Positions 1-7,718 of a stretch of DNA of 8,557 nucleotides are shown one piece after another. The stretch is from positions 1-8,557 of the forward strand of contig JADGRS010000121.1 in assembly GCA_017880705.1 (NCBI GenBank), in the 5' to 3' direction. The first letter of the stretch is position 1, and each line of letters begins with the position of its first letter. Origin of the DNA: Burkholderiales bacterium (lineage in GTDB: Bacteria; Pseudomonadota; Gammaproteobacteria; Burkholderiales; Usitatibacteraceae). Under the pieces are notes generated by a model. It ran no database searches. It was given only the letters and a program-made list of their open reading frames with translations, and was not told the DNA's origin. The position numbers and the translations under genes were made by a program.

Positions 1-1182
1 GAGAAAGTCTTCGCCGATCTCGGCCGCGTGCGCGAGCTGAAGCGCGCGAAGCCCGCTCTCATGATCGGCGTGGGCGGATGCGTCGCGAGCCAGGAGGGCG
101 CCGAGATCGTGCGCCGCGCGCCTTTCGTCGATCTCGTCTTCGGCCCGCAGACGCTGCATCGCCTGCCGGAGCTCATCGCGCAGCGCCGCGCCACGGGCAA
201 GGCGCAAGTCGACATTTCCTTTCCGGACATCGAGAAGTTCGATCACCTGCCTCCGGCGCGTGTGGAAGGCGCGTCCGCATTCGTCTCGATCATGGAAGGC
301 TGCAGCAAGTACTGCAGCTTCTGCGTCGTCCCTTACACGCGCGGCGAGGAGGTCTCGCGTCCCCTCGATGACGTGCTCGCGGAAGTGCGCCACCTCGCGG
401 CTTCGGGCGTGAAGGAAGTCACGCTCCTCGGGCAGAACGTGAACGCGTACCAGGGGATGCTTCCCGACGGAGACGCCGCCGACTTCGCGCTCCTTCTTGC
501 GCAGGTCGCGAAGATCGAGGGCCTCGAGCGCATCCGCTACACGACCTCCCATCCGCTCGAATTCACGCAGCGGCTGATCGACGCGTACGCGAAGCTGCCG
601 CAGCTCGTCTCGCAGGTCCATCTTCCGGTGCAATCGGGATCGGACCGGATCCTCGCCGCGATGAAGCGCAACTACACCGCGATGGAGTACCGCTCGATCA
701 TTCGCCGGCTTCGCGCCTCGCGCCCCGGCATCTCGATCTCGAGCGATTTCATCGTCGGCTTTCCCGGCGAGACCGAATCCGATTTCGAGCAGACCATGAA
801 GCTGATCGACGACGTGCGCTTCGACGGCGCGTTCAGCTTCATCTACAGTCCGCGGCCCGGCACGCCCGCGGCCAATCTCGCGGACGACACGACCCACGCC
901 GTGAAGCTCGAGCGCCTGCAACGCCTGCAGAAGCGCATCCAGGAGCTGGCCGTCGAGTACTCCGGCGCGATGGTCGGCACTCGTCAACGGGTGCTGGTCG
1001 AAGGCGTTTCGAGGAAGGACGCCGCCGAGCTCGCCGGCCGCACCGACAACAATCGCGTCGTCAATTTCGCCGGGCATCGCCGGCTCATCGGCCGATTCGT
1101 CGATCTCGACATCACCTATGCATACCCGCACAGCCTTCGGGGGCGTGCGGCCGTGGAACTCATGAAACAGGAGAACTCATGA
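1..1182 (+). CDS. miaB: MiaB, tRNA-2-methylthio-N6-dimethylallyladenosine synthase (5' end missing)
   Basis: This radical-SAM methylthiotransferase adds the 2-methylthio group to N6-isopentenyladenosine-37 of tRNAs reading UNN codons, in the cytoplasm, using two 4Fe-4S clusters. The frame is open from the first base, so the gene is cut by the window edge. Against remembered E. coli MiaB about 56 N-terminal residues are missing, including two of the three cysteines of the auxiliary cluster. The third is seen in [11 protein letters not shown] (Cys codon at 79). The radical-SAM CxxxCxxC motif is CSKYCSFC, with Cys codons at 301, 313 and 322. [10 protein letters not shown] and [11 protein letters not shown] are typical of the family. 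The last 70 or so residues form the TRAM RNA-binding domain ([10 protein letters not shown]). The 393 residues present plus the missing part give about 450, normal for MiaB, without the longer E. coli tail. The TGA overlaps the next gene's ATG (ATGA), so the two are probably co-translated. Confidence 0.97.
   Translation, partial: EKVFADLGRVRELKRAKPALMIGVGGCVASQEGAEIVRRAPFVDLVFGPQTLHRLPELIAQRRATGKAQVDISFPDIEKFDHLPPARVEGASAFVSIMEGCSKYCSFCVVPYTRGEEVSRPLDDVLAEVRHLAASGVKEVTLLGQNVNAYQGMLPDGDAADFALLLAQVAKIEGLERIRYTTSHPLEFTQRLIDAYAKLPQLVSQVHLPVQSGSDRILAAMKRNYTAMEYRSIIRRLRASRPGISISSDFIVGFPGETESDFEQTMKLIDDVRFDGAFSFIYSPRPGTPAANLADDTTHAVKLERLQRLQKRIQELAVEYSGAMVGTRQRVLVEGVSRKDAAELAGRTDNNRVVNFAGHRRLIGRFVDLDITYAYPHSLRGRAAVELMKQENS
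1169..1173 (+). promoter_or_regulatory. Shine-Dalgarno site of the metalloprotease gene
   Basis: AGGAG lies 5 nt upstream of the ATG at 1179, inside the last codons of miaB. It supports that ATG as the true start and fits translational coupling through the ATGA overlap. It is one of the two clearest ribosome binding sites in the window. Confidence 0.8.
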
Positions 1183-3866
1183 AAGCCTCGCTTCGCAACG
1201 CGGTCCTGATCCCGGCGCTCGCCCTCGCGATCGGGCTGAGCACCTTTGTTTCCGCGCAGGGTCCCGTGCCCACGCCCACTCCGACACCCACACCGGGACC
1301 CGCGCAGCAATCGCCGCCGCCGGCGGCCTCGGGTCCGTCCACGCTTCCCGGCACGCCGCAGACTTCGCCGCCGATCCCGCAGCCGCGCCCCTTCAGCGAC
1401 GTGATCAAGGGAGCGACGGAGCTGCCGGGATACTTCACGCTCTACGAGAAGGACGAGAAGGTCTGGATCGAGCTGAAGCCCGAGCAATTCGACAAGCCCT
1501 ACTACCTCTCGATCAACCGCACGCGCGGCCTCGGCGAGGGATTCATCTTCCCGTTCATGGTGCGCGGCTACGTCGTGGAGTTCCACAAGATCGGGCCGCT
1601 GGTGCAGATGATCGCGATGAACCAGCGCTACGCCGCGAAGGAGGGCACGCCGCTCGCCGCTGCCATCGGGCAAAGCTTCACCGACAGCCTCCTCGGCTCC
1701 GGCACGGTCGCGAGCCAGCCCCATCCGGACCGCAAGTCCGTGCTGATCGAGGCGAACGGACTCTTCCTCGCCGACATCCCCGCGGATTCGACGGTGCTCG
1801 AGGCGACCTATCGCGCGCCCTACGCGTTCGACCAGCGCAACTCGAGCTTCGTGAAGGTGCGCGCGACCGACGACATGGCGACCTTCCAGGTCTCGGCGCA
1901 CTTCGCGCTGGCGAAGATTCCCGCGCCGCCGCAGGTGCCGAACCCGGCCGTGCCGGTTGTGCCTCTGCCCCAGACCCTCGAGGATGTGCGCAGCATGTTC
2001 CTCGGCTATCACTACAGCCTCGCCAAGCTTCCCGACGAGCCGATGGCGCCGCGCGCCGCAGATCCACGCCTCGGCCACTTCGTGACGCGCCATAGCGAGT
2101 ACACCAACGACAACGCGCCTTTCCCCCGCCAGTATTTCGTGAACCGCTGGAGGCTCGAGAAGAAGGATCTGAACGCGGAGCTGTCGGAGCCCAAGGTGCC
2201 GATCGTCTTCTGGCTCGACCGCAACGTCCCCGTCGAGTACCGCGACACCGTCAAGGCCGGCATCCTCGAGTGGAACAAGGCCTTCGAGCGCATCGGCTTC
2301 AAGGACGCGATCCACGTCGAGATCCAGCCCGAGAACGCGGACTTCGACACCGCGGACCTGCGCCACGCATCGGTTCGCTGGTACCTGGACACCAGCGACG
2401 GCGCGCTCGCCATCGGCCCGTCGCGCGTCGATCCGCGCACGGGCGAGATCCTCGATGCGGACATCGGCGTCTCCCAGGGCTGGACGCGGCTCCCGCGACG
2501 CTTCGTGGGCGAGCAGTTCCCGCGCCCGATGCCCACCGGCGTCTTCGGCCACGACGATGCGCTGTGCATGTACGGCAACGAGGCGCTGCAGGAAGCGACG
2601 TTCGCCTACGGGCTGCTCGAAGCGCGCGGCGACCTCGATCCGAACGGCCCCGAGGCCGAGGCGATCGTGAAGGCGACGCTCAAGGACGTGATCACCCACG
2701 AGGTGGGCCACACCCTCGGGCTTCGCCACAACTTCCGCGCCTCCACGATCTACACCGAGCAGCAGCTCGCCGATCCCGAGTTCACCCGCAAGAACGGCCT
2801 GGGCGGCTCGGTGATGGACTACAACGCGTTCAACATCGCCCTCGACAAGGAGCAGCAGGGCGAATACGTGATGAGCACGCTCGGCCCCTACGATTACTGG
2901 GCGATCGAGTACGCCTACAAGCCCCTCCCTGCGGGCCACGAGAAGGCCGATCTCGCGCAGATCGCGGCGCGCAACACCGAGCCCTACCTCGCCTTCGCTA
3001 CCGACGAGGAGACCTCCCCCGAGGGCATGGACCCGCAGGTGAACCAGCGGGACCTCGGCAGCGATCCCCTCGTATTCGCGAAGCGGCGCATGCAGCTTTC
3101 GCGGGAGCTCTGGGACCGCTGGCAGGCGAAGAAGCTGCGCCCCGACGAAAGCCGCGAGGTCCTGTACCGCAACATGGTGTCGGGCTTCGCGCAGTACGCC
3201 ATCGCCGCGCAGGTCGCGACCAAGTACGTGGGCGGCGTCGTCTACCTGCGCGATTACGCCGGAAGCGCGCGCGCGTCGTTCACGCCGATCGAGCCCGTAC
3301 GGCAGCGGGAGGCGCTGAAGGTCGTGACCGACGGGCTCTTCAAGGCCGACAGCTTCCGCTTCAGGCCGGAATTCCTCACGCGCATCGCCGCCGATCCGTT
3401 CGACACCGGCGCGGCGGAGCGGGCCGACTTCACGCTGGCGTCGAGAGTGCTCGTGGTCCAGACGCAGATCCTCGATCGCCTGATGAGCGACACCGTGGCT
3501 TCGCGCCTCCTCGACTCGAGCGTCAAGACCGGCGACGAGAAGCACGCTCTCACGCTCTCGGATCTCTACGACACCCTGCAGGCCTCGATCTGGAGCGACC
3601 TCAAGGGAACAGGCGATATCTCGCTCATGCGGCGCAACCTCCAGCGCGAGCATGTGAAGCGCATCGCCGCCGTGCTCACGAAGGCGAGCGCATCGGCGCC
3701 GGCGGACGCGCGCGCGCTGCAACGCGAGAACGCGCGCGCGCTCATCGCGCAACTGAAGGTGGCGCAGGGCCGCCCGGGGCTTTCGAAGGAGGCGCGCGCC
3801 CACGTGGCCGACAGCCTCAACACGCTCGAGGAGGCGATGCGCGCACCGATGCAGCGCATGAGCTGA
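1179..3866 (+). CDS. Exported zinc-dependent metalloprotease, metzincin type (DUF5117/DUF4953-like)
   Basis: An 895-residue putative secreted zinc peptidase; its substrate is unknown. A Sec signal peptide covers residues 1-26 (basic MKASLR, hydrophobic core, likely cleavage after FVSA). A Pro/Thr-rich linker follows to about residue 71. Residues 75-330 resemble the DUF5117 region that precedes the catalytic domain in this family. The catalytic site is [11 protein letters not shown]: zinc ligands His507, His511 and His517, catalytic Glu508. A Met-turn candidate, SVMDYN (Met546), lies 29 residues after the third His, as expected for metzincins. The helical C-terminal part (about 640-895) is like the family. 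No membrane anchor or lipobox is seen, so the mature protein is probably periplasmic or secreted. The gene overlaps miaB by 4 nt and ends 5 nt before ybeZ, so it is expressed within this operon although it is not part of the classical cluster. The family call is firm; the biological role is not known. Confidence 0.9.
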   Translation: MKASLRNAVLIPALALAIGLSTFVSAQGPVPTPTPTPTPGPAQQSPPPAASGPSTLPGTPQTSPPIPQPRPFSDVIKGATELPGYFTLYEKDEKVWIELKPEQFDKPYYLSINRTRGLGEGFIFPFMVRGYVVEFHKIGPLVQMIAMNQRYAAKEGTPLAAAIGQSFTDSLLGSGTVASQPHPDRKSVLIEANGLFLADIPADSTVLEATYRAPYAFDQRNSSFVKVRATDDMATFQVSAHFALAKIPAPPQVPNPAVPVVPLPQTLEDVRSMFLGYHYSLAKLPDEPMAPRAADPRLGHFVTRHSEYTNDNAPFPRQYFVNRWRLEKKDLNAELSEPKVPIVFWLDRNVPVEYRDTVKAGILEWNKAFERIGFKDAIHVEIQPENADFDTADLRHASVRWYLDTSDGALAIGPSRVDPRTGEILDADIGVSQGWTRLPRRFVGEQFPRPMPTGVFGHDDALCMYGNEALQEATFAYGLLEARGDLDPNGPEAEAIVKATLKDVITHEVGHTLGLRHNFRASTIYTEQQLADPEFTRKNGLGGSVMDYNAFNIALDKEQQGEYVMSTLGPYDYWAIEYAYKPLPAGHEKADLAQIAARNTEPYLAFATDEETSPEGMDPQVNQRDLGSDPLVFAKRRMQLSRELWDRWQAKKLRPDESREVLYRNMVSGFAQYAIAAQVATKYVGGVVYLRDYAGSARASFTPIEPVRQREALKVVTDGLFKADSFRFRPEFLTRIAADPFDTGAAERADFTLASRVLVVQTQILDRLMSDTVASRLLDSSVKTGDEKHALTLSDLYDTLQASIWSDLKGTGDISLMRRNLQREHVKRIAAVLTKASASAPADARALQRENARALIAQLKVAQGRPGLSKEARAHVADSLNTLEEAMRAPMQRMS
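1269..1295 (+). repeat. Pro-Thr dipeptide repeat in the protease linker
   Basis: Nine codons alternate Pro and Thr (PTPTPTPTP, residues 31-39) directly after the predicted signal-peptide cleavage site. Synonymous codons vary (ccc/ccg for Pro; acg/act/aca for Thr), so this is conserved at protein level rather than a fresh DNA slippage tract. It starts a disordered Pro-rich linker reaching about residue 71 that separates the signal peptide from the folded domains. Confidence 0.85.
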
Positions 3867-3871
3867 CCGCG

Positions 3872-4843
3872 TTGACGACTAGGCGCAGGGCGGCTACCGA
3901 GGAGGTCGTCTTCAGGCCGGTTGACAACGCGCGCCTTGCGGCGCTGTGCGGGCCGGTCGACGCGAACCGGCGCCAGATCGAAAACGCGCTCGACGTCACC
4001 ATCGCGAGGCGCGGCGAGCGCTTCGCGGTGTCGGGCCCGCGCGAGAAGGCGTCGCAGGCGGCGCAGGCGCTGCGCCGCTTCTACGACCATGCGGGACGCG
4101 ATCTCACGGTCGAGGATATCCAGCTCGGCCTCGTCGAGATCGCGCATCCACGCAAGGATTCCGACGCCGAAGCGCCGGCGCTCATGATCCCGCGCCGCAG
4201 CGAGCTCACCGCGCGCACGCCACGCCAGGCTGAATACCTGCAGAACATGCGCAACTTCGATATCACCTTCTGCGTCGGTCCGGCGGGCACGGGGAAGACC
4301 TTTCTCGCGGTGGCGGCGGCGGTGGACGCGCTCGAGCGCGATTCGGTGAAGCGCATCGTCCTCACCCGGCCGGCCGTCGAGGCGGGCGAGAAGCTGGGCT
4401 TCCTCCCGGGCGACCTCGCGGCGAAGGTCGATCCGTACCTGCGCCCGCTCTACGACGCGCTCTACGACCTCATGGGCTTCGAGAAGGTGAACCGCGCATT
4501 CGAGCGCGTGGCCATCGAGATCGCTCCGCTCGCCTTCATGCGCGGGCGCACGCTCAACCATTCGTTCGTCATCCTCGACGAGGCGCAGAACACCACGCCC
4601 GAGCAGATGAAAATGTTCCTCACGCGCATCGGCTTCGGCTCGAAGGCGGTGATAACGGGCGACACGACGCAGGTCGACCTCGCCAAGGGCCAGGCCTCGG
4701 GCCTCATGGACGCCCTCGGCGTGCTCGAGGGCGTGCGCGGCATCGCCGTGACGCAGTTCAAGTCCGAGGACGTCGTGCGCCACCCGCTGGTGCAGGCCAT
4801 CGTCGACGCGTACGACCGCCGGGTCAGAGTGAAGAAGTCGTGA
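3872..4843 (+). CDS. ybeZ: PhoH-like ATPase YbeZ
   Basis: A cytoplasmic P-loop ATPase of the PhoH family, encoded with and known to associate with the YbeY nuclease; linked to RNA metabolism and ribosome maturation. The Walker A motif is GPAGTGKT (residues 136-143, Lys142) and the Walker B is VILDEAQN (Asp236, Glu237). LTRPAVEAGEKLGFLPGD, MKMFLTRIGF and AVITGDTTQVDL are near-identical to E. coli YbeZ. The N-terminal 70 residues form the KH-like RNA-binding region (PVDNARLAALCGPVD). The frame is open far upstream inside the protease gene, but homology to YbeZ begins at EEVVFRPVDN. The only usual start codon near that point is the TTG at 3872, giving 323 residues (E. coli 346, which has a longer charged tail). 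No good Shine-Dalgarno precedes it. The start lies 5 nt after the protease stop, suggesting coupling by reinitiation. The TGA overlaps the ybeY GTG. Confidence 0.95.
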   Translation: MTTRRRAATEEVVFRPVDNARLAALCGPVDANRRQIENALDVTIARRGERFAVSGPREKASQAAQALRRFYDHAGRDLTVEDIQLGLVEIAHPRKDSDAEAPALMIPRRSELTARTPRQAEYLQNMRNFDITFCVGPAGTGKTFLAVAAAVDALERDSVKRIVLTRPAVEAGEKLGFLPGDLAAKVDPYLRPLYDALYDLMGFEKVNRAFERVAIEIAPLAFMRGRTLNHSFVILDEAQNTTPEQMKMFLTRIGFGSKAVITGDTTQVDLAKGQASGLMDALGVLEGVRGIAVTQFKSEDVVRHPLVQAIVDAYDRRVRVKKS

Positions 4844-5307
4844 GCGGCAGGCCGCTCGTGTCGTCCCGGCGAAGGCCGGGACCCAATCTCGAGCTTCTCA
4901 TCCAACGCGCCTCGCGCGCCGCCCACATTCCCGCTGACCGTGCGCTGCGCAAATGGGTCCGCGCCGCGTTCGCGCGGCCGGCGACCGTCACGGTGCGCTA
5001 CGTCGGCGAGGCCGAGGGCCGCCGCCTCAATCGCGAGTTCCGCGGCAAGGACCATGCGACCAACGTGCTGAGCTTCGCCTACGAAGCGAAACCGCTCGCG
5101 GGCGACATCGTGATCTGCGCGCCGGTGGTCGCGCGGGAGGCGAGAGCACAGGGCAAGGCGCTCGATGCGCACCACGCTCACCTCGTGATCCACGGGGCGC
5201 TCCATCTGCAGGGATACGATCACGAGCGAAGCGCGCGCGAGGCCGCCGCGATGGAAAAGCGCGAGCGTACGCTCCTCGCAAAGCTGGGGTTTCCCGATCC
5301 GTATTAG
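4840..5307 (+). CDS. ybeY: Endoribonuclease YbeY (16S rRNA maturation)
   Basis: A zinc-dependent single-strand endoribonuclease needed for 16S rRNA 3'-end maturation and 70S ribosome quality control. The metal site HGALHLQGYDH is intact (His118, His122, His128), as is the FRGKDHATNVLSF motif with the conserved Arg68. The 155-residue length is normal for the family. The start is the GTG in the GTGA overlap with ybeZ; a purine-rich GTGAAGAAG just upstream may serve as a weak ribosome binding site. A second in-frame GTG at 4858 is an alternative. Residues 1-16 do not match family members as I recall them: homology begins around residue 17 (LELLIQRAS). This extra piece is encoded by a perfect hairpin sequence at 4863-4882. 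The stop is TAG, unlike the TGA stops of the other complete genes here. Confidence 0.95.
   Translation: MSGRPLVSSRRRPGPNLELLIQRASRAAHIPADRALRKWVRAAFARPATVTVRYVGEAEGRRLNREFRGKDHATNVLSFAYEAKPLAGDIVICAPVVAREARAQGKALDAHHAHLVIHGALHLQGYDHERSAREAAAMEKRERTLLAKLGFPDPY
4863..4882 (+). repeat. Palindromic repeat-like hairpin inside the ybeY 5' end
   Basis: Two perfect 8-nt arms, GTCCCGGC (4863-4870) and GCCGGGAC (4875-4882), enclose the 4-nt loop GAAG. With the flanking TC and CCA this resembles a dispersed palindromic repeat that I recall as common in GC-rich proteobacterial genomes. In this frame it reads SRRRPGP, a typical translation of such elements. Only one copy was seen in this window, so repeat status rests on recognition and not on copy number. 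As RNA it would form a strong stem about 20 nt after the ybeY start. Confidence 0.6.
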
Positions 5308-5337
5308 AGTATCGGCGTCTCCCCCCGCTTTCCCCGC

Positions 5338-6171
5338 ATGAACGACCCGCCCAAGCCGAGCCTGCTCGAGCGCCTTTCCACCATGTTGCTGCGCGAGCCC
5401 GAGGACCGGGACCAGCTGGTGGGGCTGCTGCATTCGGCGTTCGAGCGCCGCCTCCTCGACGCTGAGGCGCTCTCGATGATCGAGGGGGTGCTGCAGGTTT
5501 CCGAGACCCAGGTCCGCGACGTCATGATCCCGCGATCGCAGATGGACATGATCGACGTCGCCGACAGCCCCGACAAGTTCATCCCTTACGTGATCGAGAC
5601 GTCGCACTCGCGCTTTCCGGTCTTCGAGGACAACCGCGACAACGTGATCGGCATCCTCCTCGCCAAGGACCTGCTGCGCTTCTACGCCGAGGAAGAGTTC
5701 AACGTGCGCGAGATGCTGCGGCCCGCGGTCTTCGTCCCCGAGGCGAAGCGCCTCAACGTGCTCCTCAAGGAATTCCGCGCCAACCGCAACCACATCGCGA
5801 TCGTCGTCGACGAGTACGGCGGGGTGGCGGGCCTCATCACCATCGAGGACGTGATCGAGCAGATCGTGGGCGACATCGAGGACGAGTACGACTTCGACGA
5901 GACCGAGGACAACATCCTCGTCGACAGGAGCGGGCGCTACCGCGTGAAGGCGGTCACCGAGATCGCGGACTTCAACAGCCACTTCGACTCGAAGTTCTCC
6001 GACGAGGACTACGACACCGTGGGCGGCCTCGTCGTCGGGCGCTTCGGGCGGCTGCCCAAGCGGGGCGAATCGATCGCGATCGACGGGTTCAACTTCCAGG
6101 TCCTGCGCGCCGACAGCCGCAAGGTGCACTCCCTCCTCGTCGAGCGCCCGAAGGCGAAGGAGCCGCAGTGA
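5338..6171 (+). CDS. corC: CorC/YbeX, CBS-domain protein of the HlyC/CorC family
   Basis: A 277-residue soluble CBS-pair protein. The family was first tied to cobalt/magnesium efflux with CorA, and E. coli YbeX has also been linked to ribosome metabolism. The N-terminal 50 residues are a short helical lead (SLLERLSTMLLREPEDRDQL). CBS domain 1 spans about 61-120 (VMIPRSQMDMI, HSRFPVFEDN, GILLAKDLL) and CBS domain 2 about 125-183 (IAIVVDEYGGVAGLITIED). The transporter-associated CorC_HlyC domain runs from about 196 to 272 (DTVGGLVVGRFGRLPKRGE). No membrane segments are present, as usual for CorC. The ATG at 5338 is the first start after the in-frame TAG of ybeY. The 30-nt gap between them is C-rich and has no Shine-Dalgarno, so how translation starts is unclear. 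The TGA overlaps the lnt GTG. Confidence 0.96.
   Translation: MNDPPKPSLLERLSTMLLREPEDRDQLVGLLHSAFERRLLDAEALSMIEGVLQVSETQVRDVMIPRSQMDMIDVADSPDKFIPYVIETSHSRFPVFEDNRDNVIGILLAKDLLRFYAEEEFNVREMLRPAVFVPEAKRLNVLLKEFRANRNHIAIVVDEYGGVAGLITIEDVIEQIVGDIEDEYDFDETEDNILVDRSGRYRVKAVTEIADFNSHFDSKFSDEDYDTVGGLVVGRFGRLPKRGESIAIDGFNFQVLRADSRKVHSLLVERPKAKEPQ
6157..6162 (+). promoter_or_regulatory. Shine-Dalgarno site of lnt
   Basis: AAGGAG within the last codons of corC, 5 nt before the GTG at 6168. It decides in favour of the GTG start in the GTGA overlap and indicates coupled translation of corC and lnt. Confidence 0.8.
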
Positions 6172-7715
6172 CCCGCGAGGTGCCGCCGGCGCCGCCCGCG
6201 GTGCCGGCGGCGCGAGTTCTTGCGTGGGGCTTGTTGCTCCCCCTGGCGGCGGGCGCTCTCTGCGTCCTCGGATTCGCTCCGTTCCGCGCATGGCCCGTGC
6301 CGATCGTGGCGCTCGCGGTTCTCTTCGCGGTGTGGGCGCGCAGCGGATCCGCGCTCCAGGCCGCGCTCTCGGGCTTCGCGTTCGGGCTGGGCTACTTTCT
6401 CGCCGGCGTGAGCTGGGTCTTCGTGAGCCTGCATTTCTACGGCGAGATGAACGCGCTTCTCGCGGCGCTTGCGACTTTTCTTTTCTGCGCGTTCCTCGCG
6501 CTCCTTCCGGCGATCGCGGGTTGGCTCACGGTCCGTGTCGCCGGGGCGGCCGCGTCGAATCGCCTGTGGCTCGCGCCGGCGGCCTTCGTCGCGTGCGAAT
6601 GGCTACGCGGCTGGATCTTCACGGGCTTCCCGTGGATCGGGATCGGAACGTCGCAGGTTCCCGACAGCCCGCTCGCCGGATTCGCTCCCGTCTTCGGCGC
6701 CTATGGAACGTCGCTCGCGGCCGCCGCGGCTGCGGCGTTGCTCGTGGCGATCGTCCGCAGCTTCGCTCTTTCCCGCGCGCGAATCGTGGCGATCGCCGCA
6801 TTCGCGGCGCTCTTTGCCTTCGGCGGCGCGGCGCGCATGGTCTCGTGGACGCAGCCCTCGGGGGCGCCGCTCAGCGTGGCGCTCCTTCAGGGCAACGTGC
6901 CGCAGGAGCTCAAATGGCGCGACGAGACCTTCATGGCGACGCTGGTCGACTACCGCCGCATGATCTTCGACGCGGACGCGAAGGTCGTGATCCTTCCCGA
7001 GACGGCGCTCCCGGCGTTCTGGGACCAGCTGCCCGCGGACTACATCGCGAGCCTGCGTGAGCACACGCGGCAGGCCGGCAAGGAGATCCTCGTGGGCATC
7101 GTCGAGCGCGAGACGAGAAACGGGCAGCGTGACTACTACAACAGCGTCACGCGCATCGGGGGCGCGGGTCCCGCCACCTATCGCAAGCGCCACCTGGTCC
7201 CGTTCGGCGAATTCGTTCCCGTGGGCTTCCATTGGGTTCTCGCGATCCTCCACATCCCTCTGAGCGATTTCGCGCGCGGCCCCGCCGTGCAGCCGCCGCT
7301 CGAGGCGGGCGGCGTGAAGTTCGCCGTCGCCATCTGCTACGAGGACCTGTTCGGCGAGGAGATGATCGATTTCCTTCCCGAGGCGCAGGTGCTCCTCAAC
7401 GCCAGCAACATGGCCTGGTTCGGGGACTCGCTCGCGCCCGATCAGCACCTGCAGGCCTCGCAGATGCGCGCGCTCGAGACGGGGCGCTGGATGGTGCGCG
7501 CGACCAACACCGGCGCGACCGCGGCGATCGACGAGCGCGGGCGCGTCGTGTCGAGGCTGCCAACGTTCACGAAGGCGACGCTCGTCGCGAACGTGGTCCC
7601 CCGCACGGGATCGACGCCTTACTCCCGCTGGGGAAATTACCCGGCGCTCGTGCTGATGGCATTGCTCGCGTTCAGGGCGTCGCGCCACCGAGGTGCGGGC
7701 CCCGCGCGCGTGTGA
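6168..7715 (+). CDS. lnt: Apolipoprotein N-acyltransferase Lnt
   Basis: An inner-membrane enzyme that transfers an acyl chain from phospholipid to the N-terminal cysteine of diacylglyceryl apolipoproteins, the last step of lipoprotein maturation in the periplasmic leaflet. The 515-residue length matches E. coli Lnt (512). The first 220 residues hold several hydrophobic membrane segments (for example about 18-36, 43-57, 64-85, 97-120, 176-197 and 204-222). The nitrilase-like domain follows from about 235. The Glu-Lys-Cys triad is intact: Glu278 in LPETALP, Lys340 in YRKRHLVPFGEF and Cys390 in AICYEDL. NMAWFGDS and MRALETGRWMVRATNTG match the family. A last hydrophobic segment lies near 490-502. 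The GTG start is supported by AAGGAG 5 nt upstream and overlaps the corC stop. The gene ends 3 nt from the stop of the convergent methyltransferase gene. Confidence 0.97.
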   Translation: MTREVPPAPPAVPAARVLAWGLLLPLAAGALCVLGFAPFRAWPVPIVALAVLFAVWARSGSALQAALSGFAFGLGYFLAGVSWVFVSLHFYGEMNALLAALATFLFCAFLALLPAIAGWLTVRVAGAAASNRLWLAPAAFVACEWLRGWIFTGFPWIGIGTSQVPDSPLAGFAPVFGAYGTSLAAAAAAALLVAIVRSFALSRARIVAIAAFAALFAFGGAARMVSWTQPSGAPLSVALLQGNVPQELKWRDETFMATLVDYRRMIFDADAKVVILPETALPAFWDQLPADYIASLREHTRQAGKEILVGIVERETRNGQRDYYNSVTRIGGAGPATYRKRHLVPFGEFVPVGFHWVLAILHIPLSDFARGPAVQPPLEAGGVKFAVAICYEDLFGEEMIDFLPEAQVLLNASNMAWFGDSLAPDQHLQASQMRALETGRWMVRATNTGATAAIDERGRVVSRLPTFTKATLVANVVPRTGSTPYSRWGNYPALVLMALLAFRASRHRGAGPARV

Positions 7716-7718
7716 GGC

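Noticed and set aside
1116..3803. An 895-codon open frame on the minus strand opposite the protease gene
   Set aside because: Its translation is Arg/Val/Leu/Glu/His-rich with no recognisable motif. In GC-rich coding DNA the antisense frame is often free of stops. The plus strand has a signal peptide and an intact metzincin site; the identical length is coincidence.
2270..3871. Long upstream extension of the ybeZ frame through the protease gene
   Set aside because: The translation is low-complexity Arg/Ala/Gly, typical of an off-frame shadow, and YbeZ homology starts only after 3872.
4462..6291. A 609-codon minus-strand frame opposite ybeZ, ybeY and corC
   Set aside because: The plus strand encodes three proteins with complete catalytic or domain motifs over the same bases; the antisense product shows none.
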